A stretch of DNA of 64,000 nucleotides from the NCBI GenBank assembly GCA_948470475.1, contig OX419342.1:5820552-5884551 (forward strand), written 5' to 3'. The notes beneath the pieces were generated by a model, which worked only from the letters and a program-made list of their open reading frames with translations, had not been told where the DNA came from and searched no databases. How positions within the stretch are numbered: position 1 is the first letter of the stretch; the number at the start of each line of letters is the position of its first letter. The position numbers and the translations under genes are program-made. Positions 38,001 to 50,800 of this stretch are shown here, piece after piece. The stretch is from Galaxea fascicularis (taxonomy: Eukaryota; Cnidaria; Anthozoa; Scleractinia; Euphylliidae).

Positions 38001-40578
38001 GTTTATGAAGAACCATTTGCTATAAAAAATAAACGGGCTTCATCATCAGTAAACAAGAAAGCGAAGAGTACCCAAAACTGAAAATTATACTCACTTGTTC
38101 TCCAGCTCGGTGTTTGCTTTTCTTTGTTTTCTCAAAACTTCTTCCGCTTGGCTCTGTTCTTCTGTTGCCTCCGCTAGTCTGCCGGTTCAAACACGAATGA
38201 GTGAAGTTACAACACTCTTATAACTGTAACGACTTTTAGTGTATTTTCACATTTTCATAACACCAAGCATTCAGCGAGAACAATCGCAGTTATCAAAGAA
38301 TGAGGAAATTGTTAACGCTCTCCAAATGTGTTCATGGTATACTCCATAAATATCCCTACCACTTACCGTTTTTCCAAAGTCTGTAACCGTCTGTCTTTGG
38401 CCTCAAGGTTTTCTTTCAATTCCCCGATGGTTTCTTCCCGATCTTTGACCTTCTGATTTATCTTTGCAATAGCGTCTTCCTTCTCTTTTACGAGCTCGTT
38501 TAATTCACTGATTTCTTTCTTTCTCTCCCGCACTTCTAAGTTCAAATCCGCAAGCTTCTCCTCCTTCGACTGGGCGGCCTTCGTTAGCTCTGCAATATTT
38601 TCGTCTTTGGCCTCTGCTTGCTTTGCCAGGTTAGTAATTTCTTGCTCGTTTTCCTTCGCTCGTTGATAAAGTTCCATAACATTGGACTCCCTTTCCTCTG
38701 CGAGCCGGCTGAGTTCTGTTATTTTCTCCTGTTTCAGCTCAGCGTCTTGGCTCAACTCCGTGATTTTTGCTTTTTTTTCTTTCAGCTCCTCCACCATACA
38801 ACCTAGATCGTGCATCTTTTCCTCGGAGAGTTGGAAATGACTGAAGAAAAACATGAACAAGTCATAGTTAAATTGAATTTCTCCGGACCACAAATCTGAA
38901 TGGAGCAAGAAGTATTCTTCATATCGCGCCGCCGTTCCGCCTCAACAAATGGATGCTTGTTCATCACAACATACCCACACGAAGTGACTGAGAGTATTAC
39001 TACTCACCCCTGGATGGGATGCTTTTATATCACAGCCGGGATACCCAGAGGGACGTGGCTGGGGGAATACTACTCCACCCTTGCTTGAATGCAGTGACTA
39101 GGACTAAAGTATTGCTACTCCCTCTGGATAAACCACAGGAAACCCAACATGGCATGACACAGAGTACTGTGATTCCTCCCAGGATGGAATGCTTATCCAT
39201 CACAGAATTCTCAACATGAAGTGATAGAATTACTATGTACTTATATCTCGTTACAATATTAACAGGAAAACATATGATTATAAATCAGAATACAAGAACA
39301 AGTTGAAGCCTAACCCCACTACCCCTAGCTGATTGACAAAAACTTACAGCAAGCTCTGTTCTTCAATCTGCGCTATTTCTTCTCCCTTCTCTCTCAGCTC
39401 TCCCGACAAGTTAAGCACGTTATCCGCAGAGGTTTGCAGTTCCTCATTCTGTTTCTTCACGATGGCTCGTAATTTGTTCAAGTCGTTATCTTGTTGTAGT
39501 CCCTTTGCCTTCAGTTTGGCCACATCCTGGGCGAAACCAGAACAAAACACGAGAAATATTCACTTGATTATCAAAAATACAGCAGTTTTCAATAGAGCGT
39601 CAAAAGTAATTCGCGTTTACTTTGGGTTTACTTTACTTTGTTCTGGGATTGATTGATAAAACTGGATTCGTACCACCCAACTAAAAGCAAAATTGGACGT
39701 ACTCTTTAAAACAGACAGGCGGCCTCGTACCTCAGTTAGATTGTACACTGTATTCTTCCCTTCCATGGCGGTCTTTTGCAGTTGCTCATTTTCAGCTTCC
39801 AATTCAATGATTCTCTGACTTGAGTGCTTAAGCTCTTCAATCGTTTTCCTCAGCTGCTGGTTTTCTCTCTGCATCCGAAGAACTTCAATGGAGCTGGAAA
39901 AAAGCATCCCCAGCAGAGATTAATTATATTTCTTTCCCTATCTCTCTAGGCCCAGTTATTCAAAAGCCTGCGAGCGTCACTCGTTAAGTATACTTAAGAA
40001 AAGAACTTAGATCAAAGTAAATAAAAATTCCAGTCACGACTTACCAAGTTCACAATAACCCAGGATTACCTGCTATTTAAAAACTCAGTTATTCCACAAG
40101 TGCACGTTAGTTATGAGATGACAGGGAGCCGACGAGGCGTGTTGCGCTGAGTTCGCTACTATCATCTCACACCTTTCAAGCGCGAGTGGAATAATTGTTT
40201 TTCTTTTAAAAAACACCCACAACTTCTGATAGATGAATCTTCCCACTTTATTGTAGAACATGGTTTGCTCACATACTATGATGCTTAAGCCAATCAAAAC
40301 TCTAGAATTGCATTATCCAGTGACCTAGCTTTTATAAAGAACAATTACACCACAACAGAACATACGTGTGTCGAAAATGTTATGTGCTCAGAAGCCATTT
40401 TGCCCTCAACCCTATCTTCTTCTACAGCTGCAGACGAGAGAAAAACACACCGAGAGAAAAACGAGGATATTTCTCAATTTGCAGTTGATGATAACTAACC
40501 TGGATTCACTGAATTCACTTGCAAACGTTGAGGAGCCTGGAAAAGAATGCGTTGATAACGATGACGATAATGCTATTG

Positions 40579-40620
<42 letters not shown>

Positions 40621-41048
40621 GAGCGGTTTTCAATTAAGCGTCGAAAGTAATTCGCGTTTACTTTGGTTTTGTTTTACTTCGCTCTGTGATTGGTTGAAAA
40701 AACTCGAGCCACTTTCTTAGCCAATGAGAAGCAAGGTTGTATGTACGTAATTACTTCAAATTCTGATTGGTTCAGTGAGCTGTCTTTTTCTCTTGTGATT
40801 GGTCAGGCTTTGGTTTTAGTTTTACGACACTCAGTTGAAAACCGCTTTAATGACAATGATAATTATGATGATGACGATAATTACTTCCTCATAAGTGAAT
40901 GGACATCCAAGTGATGTGCCATGTTAAAAACCCAGGAAGCTCTAGATTGGCAAAACAAGCACTGAACTATTGCGCCACGAGGATGCCTGGTTCACATATG
41001 ACGACAGTCCATACTACAATAGCACACTGCAGAACTGGCGACATTTCA

Positions 41049-41093
<45 letters not shown>

Positions 41094-44000
41094 TTTATAT
41101 AAGTCTCAAATTGTTCTAGCTGAACACGAGTGCTCTACTAATTGGGGAGACTGTAAATCAAAAAAACTCTAAATTAAATCGAATGTTGATTTAATCACAT
41201 CGTGTCCTTCACCCTGATGGGGAAGGACACGATGTGTCTTGAAACTCTCTACCCCCACCCAGCCCGGGTAATGGTGCCACCTGAGTGCAGCAAAATACGA
41301 TCAGACGACTAAAGAAAAAACGACGAAGCAAATGAACGTGCAGTAAATTGTACCTGGAGACTTCTTTCCTCTCAGTGCGTCAAGTTCTGTTGTCAGTGAG
41401 GCAGCCTCCGCCATACTAGAAATAAACAAATACAGCATGCGATTATATGAGAGCGGTTTTCTGCCAAAAAGGCAAAACTATATAACTTGTTAAAGGCACT
41501 CCTGTACACTACATCGTTTACTTTAGCGGCTCCTCTGGCGGGTAAAACACAAAGAAAAGCGTTTCCTCGTCCTACATGCAAGTATTTCACTATTACAGAC
41601 ACTACAGTGTTCCAGATAACTTTCAGAGTCCGGGGATCATGGAAGATCTTTTAGAGGTCTGGGAGCCAGCTTTCTCGGGATTTTGACCCGAGAGCCCGCT
41701 GTTATCTAGAAAACTGTATAGCAGTACCTGTTTTGCTTGTCTACGATCAACTGCGCATTCTCCTCCATCACTTCCTTGAGCTTCAGTTGGTCAAACTGTC
41801 TTTCCTCTGCCAGATGATGAATATGGGATTTCAACTTTTTATTCTCTTCCTCCAGTATTTCTGAAAAAAAAAAGACAGAATGTCAGAGAAAAAGACCAGT
41901 AAAGCTAAATTTGCAGCATATAACTATTTGTTACAGTTTTTACACAAAACCACGAAGCAAACATTTGTTACCAACCGACTTTTGTTTGCCGTTTGTCTCT
42001 TTATTTGCCTGGTTTCGAATGTCGCCTTTCTTTTAGGATATCATTACCACCATAAAAACTATATCGTGTAAACGGTTATTAAACATTAAATTTTGTCAAT
42101 AATTTACAAAATCGTAACTTAAAACATTTTTTTCAAAACAACTTTCAAACTTTACTCACCAATTCTTTCTTCCTTGGAGTTGAGACCGATAAGCTGCTCT
42201 TCCAACACAACTCTTGTTTCGTAAAGTAGTTCGTTTTGTTCTTTCAGTTCCTGGAAAAATCCAACGTTAAAACTAACGCAATTGCATTCTCTTCAGTGAT
42301 TACTGAGTTCTTCAAATAATGCGCAGTGTTATTAGATAGAACTTTCTAAGAATGGATAATGGTTTCTCAAATCACATCTAATGTACCGTTGTGTTAGTGT
42401 TCCTCTGATTGGCTGGTACATGGACAACTTCAACAATGTAAATCCTCATTTTTGGTTTACATGGACTTGTAAGTTTTGAAATGCCAATGACAGAATTGTT
42501 GGGGAGCAAACCCGCAACCTTCTTCCATAATTGTCACATTCTGTACTCCTTCTTGTCTCAATAAGCCAGCACCCAACAAAGAAGCAATAACACTGAGGTA
42601 CAATTTCGCCGTAGTTTTTCAAAAACATTTTTTGACTGCAGCTTACCTCAGCTCTCTTCTTGTAGTAATCCAAATCCCTTAGCTTTTCTTTAAATCTGTG
42701 GTTATCAGCCTCAAGCCTGTCAACTTTGTCCGTCTAAAATACGTCAAAATATGTTCGTTTCTATTATTTTTCTTTATTTATTTATTATTTATTCCGTTTC
42801 TTCCTAACGCAACAAAGGGATTGAAATGGAAATGAAAGCAAAAAGTACGTTGGAATCATTTTGCCCTTCTAGGAAAGACTGTTTTAGTTTGCATAATTAT
42901 TCTTATATTCGTATTGGAGTCATAATTAATAATCATCGTTTGCTTTGGTTTTGCTTTATGATTAGTTGACAAGACGCGCATTCACTTTCTCAACCAATGA
43001 GACGCATGAAAAGCAAAACCAATCATGACTTGCACCCGTACATCTTCCCGCGTTTGGCGCCGGTTACAGGTAACTGCTACGACTTGTTATTGGTTAATTG
43101 GCTGGAGTATTTGCCTTGGTTTTGGTTTTATGACAGCTTTTTTTTTAATACTTTTAAATGGTTTTACGACATCTGCTCCATAAAAAATAATCTTGGTCAG
43201 AACGGTTTTCAGTTCATTGTCGAAAGTAATTCGCGTTTGCTTAGCTTTGTTTTATTTCGCTCTTTGATTGGTTGGCAAAACTCGCGCCACTTTCTTAGCC
43301 AATGAGAAGCAAAACCAAAACCAGTCGCAAGTTGCACGCGCGCATTTCCCGCGCTTGGCGCCGGTTGCATATTACTTCAACTTCTGATTGGTTCTCTAAG
43401 CTGACTTCGTCTCCTATGGTCGGAGTAATTGCCTTGATTTTCGTTTGACGACACCTGGGACCCGTTTCTCGAAAGTCCCGTAAACTTTTCGAGCCCGAAA
43501 AGCCATTTCAAAAACAGCGATCCGCTTATTCTAAAAACCTGGCCTTTTACATTTTGAAGAATTTCGTTCTTGAAAACTTCTTAGTTTCAGAGATACTTGG
43601 GAAATTATAGCTTGGGAAATTAAAAGCTTCGGGAGTTTCGAGGAACAGGCCCCTGCTCTGAACACTACTCCACAGCGTAAAGCCTACATGTATCCAAAAC
43701 AACAAATGTGTAGTATATACAAGCTATCAATCACAGAATCTATCATTCAATATAAAATAAAATAAAATTTACAATCAAGCACAACGAATATACGAAACCC
43801 TCTCATACCTTGGCCTTCAAAGCATCAATCTCATCTCTGTACGCTTTGACCCAACGAGCATCTTGAGATAAACTTTTGTTCTAAACATTCAAGAAAAGGA
43901 CAAGATGTGATTTGGTAAGCCGCGTAACTTGGCTTACCATTACAGATGAATTCTAGACGGGATTCTACTGCTATGTTAGCTAGTGGCAAATGAATAATGC

Positions 44001-47000
44001 AAGTCTAAATGCTATTGGTGAGCATGAAGTACGAAGGCTGGAGCAAGTTACAAAATAATATTGAACGGACCCAAAATTGATGATTCATCTCAAAACTCTA
44101 GTTACACTGTACCTCCTGCCTAAGTGTCTCCAGACTCTTTTTGCTGGCTAACAGCTCATCTCGCAACTCTGCAAGGGCCACATTCTTTTCTTCTCTGAAA
44201 TAAAAAGAAACGAAACAAACAAATTATATTTACTTAGAACATGATTCTGCATGATTATTAAACGTTAAGCGCTGGCTAAACGAGACAACAATGTTGCGGC
44301 AACAATTTAAGCTCGCGCATGTTTCACGATGTTTCGCCGTTTAGCTTCTCGAGGAAACATTGTTCCGTCAACAAAAAATGTTTGTAAGGGAGTTAAGAAA
44401 CACTTTTTGTGGTGCAAAACATCTAAAAAGGCCTGGCTTAATAATTTGCCAGAATCTCCGAAAACTGTTAGACTAGCGCAATAATTAGAGCTAAGCCATA
44501 CATTATACTAAGGGATCCGTGAGCTAATCTTACATTTCTTCTGTCAAGAGTCTTATTTTCTCCTTGTTAGCATGATCAGATGGTTTATCTTTGTTGTGAC
44601 TCATAGCTGGACTCAGTGGCGGAGAAAATGCACGACGATTCTTGATCTAGAAACAAAACAAATCAGATAAACAGTAGTTATCAGCGCACTGCCAAATTGA
44701 ATCTATTTGTTTAAATTATTATGTTAACGGAAGATGTACTGTTATGAACACTACTTGAGCTGTACACGGCCAGCATAGCAGTTTTTTAAGTGTGGGGGTC
44801 GCTCCCGCCTCTTCAATTATCAACTGAGGAGAGAGGCACTAAAAAATAACTAAAACGCATATAACTCAGTTTAATTCATAAGACTTATCCCGTCAAGCTT
44901 AGGATTAAAACGGACCATTCATAAATTTGGATGTTTTCCGAGAGGTCCGCCGACCACTATTATCCCGTGAAAGTACTTTTCAGTTTTGGAAATAATTATA
45001 TTTTACAAAATTTATTATTTGTTCCACAAAAAGTGGGGGGCGGGGGGTCCCCCGGCCCCTACCCCTGCGCGGTCCCTGCAGCAGCGAAGATAAAGTCGGA
45101 AAAAAAAATCCGGATTGTGCGGGAGTCAAACCCATGACCTCTGTGATACCTGTGCAGTACTCTACCAACTGAGCTAACAAGCCAACTGAGAGCTGGTCAT
45201 TTTGTGGGTTCGTAATAAGCCCATCCCCAAGTAGTATTCATAACTTATCCCTCACTCTGCAGTTCAAATATATGATTTCATATATTCACATTCACCTATA
45301 AAGGCAACTATGTGAAACCTCACCTCTTTGTCTTGAAGTAAAGCGTCCCTTTCATATGACAAATGAGATATCATCTGAAGGAACGTAAACAAACAGGGAT
45401 TTAGACTTAAAAATAGTGATATCGTAATTATTAAAACACCTAATTTAGTTAATTCAAACTCGGGCACAACTTTGCCTAATACAAGTGAGAGGATTAATGT
45501 GGGGTAAAACCAAAGAAGAGGTCAATGAAAGAAAAATATTATGTATTGGCGTCACTATCTCGTTTTTTTAATTGGCTACAAACAGGCAGCTAATTTCTGC
45601 TGGCACTTCATATCTTAATTAAATAGGTTTTGCACATGCGGACTTGATGTCATACCTACAGGCAACAGGTGTAGAAGTGACATCATTTTGCAGATCGTAA
45701 TTTTACACACGTAAGAAAAGCATTTGTTCTGCAGAGATTTTCATGACGTCTTACAGAAGCTTTTCCAAACTGGGCCTGAGTTCAGTCAAAATTTTAATTT
45801 TAAGTTTTTAAATATATGATTGTGTTGGAGTCTATGGGGGATAGTCTTTCAGAGTGTGTAAGAAAAATAAAAAAAGTCACAGAGATTTGGATGAATTACA
45901 AATTGTCTATTGGTTTGTTGGGTTATCTTGCCTACATTTAACTAGTGGAAATTTCGGAAAAATTATTGTAAGAAATACTGAAAAAGAAACTCTTTAGAGG
46001 CTAATAATAGTTTTTCACTTACTCCAATACAGTTGTCTCTGTCTTCAACAAGTTGTGTCAGGTGATAAAACATGCTTTCTGTATAGAGCAACAATTGGCT
46101 GCAAAATTAATCAAAGTTAGAATTATTTAGTATGAACATGCATCCTATCAACCATTTGCTTTCCCTTGTAAAACAAATCAAAAACACCTGGAAAGTATGG
46201 GAAGTATGCAAAAGGGTTATGCATAATTATATTAAACAACCATTACAACCACTGTATACAGTGCTTGTGCTTGTAATCCTACTGAACAGAATATACTGCA
46301 GCTTGAAGAACTTAAAAGTGAATATGATTCTGAGTATGACTACATTACTCGTGGAAACATTATACGGTCCAAAGCTAATTGGTATGAAAAAGGAGAAAAA
46401 AATAACAAATACTTTTTGGGTCTTGAAAAAAAAAATAAATAAATAAAAAATACTGCAGTCTAACTCAAAGAGTTAATTCAACAAGTCAATTTCAGTGTTT
46501 GCACTGATGAATCCAAATGATGGTCCATTTACTTGGAGTCTGTCTCCTGGAGTTCTACGAATTTCTTGTATAAGAAAATGTTTGGTTTCACCTGTATTTT
46601 GGCCCCAGGACATAGCCACTTTAAATGATTAAACACTACTCACTCTGCAGTGTATTCAGCCAAATCATTTGGACGGAATGCCAGCACATTGTCTGGATTA
46701 TCTGTGATCTGTTGGATATACTCCACCAATGATTTCTGGACATCCACATCCATTTCTGTGATTCTCTGAATAAAGTGCTCCTTATTGTCGCACTGAAAGA
46801 TTCAAGATTCAGACAGACAGACAGCCTAATAAATATTAGCAAATTTGGGTACAGGAGACACGGTATAATTATATCTGTTAGATTTAATTTCAATGGACAC
46901 CTTTCTGGTTTACCCAGTGGACCACTCACTCAATCAAATGATAAACCAGACACCATTAAAAAGGTCAGTTATGATTGTTTCACAACCTCTCAGGCCTTCA

Positions 47001-47770
47001 AGCCCTAATCAGTTTATTCAAATGACTTCAACAGGGCTTGAACCCGTGGCCTTGCAATCCCGGTGCGATGCTCTATCAACTGAGCTATGAAGCCACTGAT
47101 GTTGGGAGCAGGTCAATTTGGGGTTCATATGTTCCTGTGAAAGATATGTAAGTGAATGGTGCATATGAAAGAAATCATAATTATGTGAACTGCGGATATG
47201 AATATTTTTTCAGGCTTCCTTATACAATTGTAAAAATTGCGATCATAACTGCAACAATTATTCTTCATTTGATTTCATATCCGCAGTTCACATATGATTT
47301 CTTTCATATGCACCATTCACTTACATATCTTTCACGGGAACATATGAACCCAAAACTGACCTGCTCCCAATGTCAGTGGCTTCATAGCTCAGTTGATAGA
47401 GCATCGAGCATCAGACTGGAATCACAAGGTCTGAACTTTTTTCAGGCTTCTTTACGCAATTGTAAAAATTGCCATCATAACTGTGATGATCATTCTTCAT
47501 TTGATTCCATATCCGCAGTTCACATATGATTTCTTTCATATACACCATTCAATCAGTTTATTACTGACCTGCACGGCACATCCCAGCATTAATAGAAGGA
47601 TTTTGTTCAATTCTTCTGCTGCTTCATCTGCAGAATTGACATAAAAATATGAGAATCTGCTGTAGATTATGTGTGCTCCTGGTTCATTCACTTCAGTGGT
47701 AATGATAGTGACAAAAAAATTATTTTCATCATAACTTATAATCAAAATAATGATGATAATGATTATGACA

Positions 47771-47805
<35 letters not shown>

Positions 47806-50800
47806 AATGACGATGACAATGATGGTAACGACAATCATGCAGCCACTGCTGCTGCTACTGCTGCTTCTACTGACAATGAAATGATTAACTTGAACAGGCT
47901 CCTGACTTGAAGGATTGGTTGAGTGGAAAGAGGAGAGGATTCATTTGATTTCAAGAATTCATATTTTTTATGTGGTTTAAATTTGGAAAGAGTATAAATG
48001 CATGCATCGATGTGTTACTGAAAAAGGCACTTTTAAAAATATTAGTGCTGCATTTGACATTGGAATTCATTGTAAGCTTTAAGGTAAAACAGAAGATCCA
48101 ATGCAAAGAGCAGTACAACATTTTGCTGACTTCATTAACAGTTACATAAATTTTAACTGTGTCAAATTGTGCACTAACAGAGTATGCACCTGGAGAAGAA
48201 AACGTTTTCAAATGCTGATAAATCATATAGTATGCCAAGATCTTCATTTGTTTACTCACCACTTTGGGGATCTCTGGCTATTGTAACAACATCTGGAATT
48301 CTTAGCAAAACTTGTTGTTGTAGTTTCTCCTAGAGGACAACAAGCATATCAATTTTCATCATACTGTACGGCTGTTGACACATCCGGCGTCTACATGCAC
48401 AACATCGTACAGCACAGACTGTGGAGTGGGGCATGGGGGGAAGACAGGGAAGCAGGTTTAAATCTTGACTAAATCACAAGGCCTGTTATCACTGTTAAAC
48501 ATTAACAACTGATCATTAGATAGCCTGTTTCCTGCACCTGTTTCCTGCACCTGTATATTGTACTCATTGGTATCTCTTAACATGAGAAATGATTCCAAAC
48601 CATACAAGCCAAAGTTAAGATCTGGTGCCCCTCTATTAACTATGGTGCCATCAAGAGGATCACTTGAAAATGAGAGAGAAGCACCCCTCCCCGACACATC
48701 TGTACATATATTCTCTACTGATGATAGCTAATGAGGCCATTTAACTTATATCAAATTTGTAATTTGTGGAAATTCAAACTTTAGTAAGAGAGACTTCAGT
48801 TCTTGATACAGATGAGGATTTAGAGTGAGCTTTATGATTAATGATCAATGATTAAACACAATGTAGAGGTCAAGTCTAATGTACACGCACCATACAGTCA
48901 AGAAACAATGTTCATCAGTGGCATTGAAAATCACATTGTTTCAACCATTCCAGCAAAACAGCATACTAAATACAGAGCCATGCTGGCCCTTAGCCAGGAT
49001 TTTGAATGCAAGAGTGCATCAGACCACCATCGGCAGACCGCTCAGTCTATAATACACTGTAGGTGGGACCAGGAGGTGGACCTTTGCAGCCCGTTTGGGG
49101 GTTCAGACACACCCATCATATCCCCCCCCCTTCCCTATGGGCCTGCCATAGGGTTTCACTGTATTGGTGTACGTATGTGCACCGGCACATCATTATGTTT
49201 GTGCAGCTACAGTGTCCTATACAGTACATTCAGGAAACAATATACATCAGTGGCTCTAAGAAGTTCAATTTAATGACCATTTAAGTTAAAGAGGGCACTC
49301 AGTAAAGTGCCACATAATAAAGTTCCACAGAAGATGTAAGTTTCACTACAGAAGAGAAGAAATCATCGCAGAGAGTTTACTTTACTTGCTGTTCCCAGTT
49401 ACCTTGCAACTGTTTGTTCATTTAAATAAATTCTCTTTAGTGCATATTAATCACACTCCATGTACACTTATTCAAAAAATACAAAATACAGGATGAATCA
49501 TTAAACAAAATATCATGTTTGACTCTTTAACTCCTTAAAATATTCTGCTTGTTTACTCTATTCAATATTTTCATCCACAAGTAATTTCCCAAATGATGCA
49601 TGAAATCACAAAAATTATCCACTATGTGCAAAACACAGCGATGCAAACTGCTACCTACAGGAGACCTTTTCATCACACACATCAGGGAGTACCCATTACT
49701 GTCTTTCAAAACTGCTGGAATAAGGGTATAATGCCAATTATTATTAAGACTGAAAATATTACTTCTAACAACTCTGCAGTAGTTGAATGAATTAATTAAG
49801 TGAAAACTTCATGAATACAATCATTAATGTTGTTAGCAGACCCAGAATATATCCATATCTCTGAAAATTATGAGGTGGTGGGAGGAATGGCATCATGTTT
49901 GACGCTAACTTGGATTCCAAACAAGGGCAGCGGGATAATACAAATGATGTGGGACAATATATTACTATTAAGTACCTATACTCGTATTAACAGTTTCTGA
50001 TGTTCTGGCATAATATACTAGTCTTTCTCAACATTGGCATGCTGTTCTTCTAAGATGCAAGTCAAAAAGCAGGAAAGCTATTCTATAAGGCATATTTTAG
50101 TAATCCATTGTTTTATACCATTTGCAGTTTGCAATGTTGACTTTCTCGTAGAAAGATGAGATTCTATAACACTTTATTCCCACACAAACAATATTAATAG
50201 AAAACAGCTCAAGGGTGTAAGGCGCAATTAACTATATTGTGGAAGAAAAGGTCATAAGAGTTTTTGTCTTCGACAATTATGTTGTTTACATGGCCATTGA
50301 ACTGCAACAAATGACCAAACTTTCCCTGATTGTTTAAGTGGAGATATTAACTGAAGAGGCTAAAAGGACAACAAATTACTGTAGATTGAAATGTGATTTG
50401 TGTTTTTAACAAAGCAAGCAGTTTCAAATTCAGGCTATGTTTAGTAGTCGAAAGTAAAGACTCTCAAAGAAAGATATACCCGTACAGTTAGTTGAATAAA
50501 CATTTTTGGCCATAAAAATATCAAGAATCTTCTTCCATTAGACACTGGACCATGAAAGCATGTTGTTAATCATTCTTTGACCTTCTAGCAGCTTTTTTCA
50601 AGGTAGAATTCAACTTTGCTACTGTTGTTTGGTTGTTTATTTGTTTTTGTGGCAAGTCAAGAACAAATTTTTTTCTCAAAAATTAATCTTCCCAATGTAA
50701 GTTAACAGCTCATTTATAACAGTATACTAGCTTGAGTTTGGTACACTTTTTAGTTCCTTTATAGGTGTCTGATCGACTAAGTACTTAAATTCAAACACAA

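Noticed and set aside
40368..40637. Asparagine-run open frame
   Set aside because: The run is a translated AAT microsatellite. The only real coding here is the short minus-strand exon at 40500-40536.
45104..45190. Functional tRNA gene
   Set aside because: Box A and box B are present but no clean acceptor stem or terminator is visible, and related copies are part of SINEs in the same gene.
46132..46446. Plus-strand open frame of 104 codons in an intron
   Set aside because: Low-complexity lysine/asparagine-rich composition from AT-rich intron sequence, ending in an A-rich tract.
47671..47910. Aspartate-rich open frame
   Set aside because: It is a translated GATGAC microsatellite in an intron.
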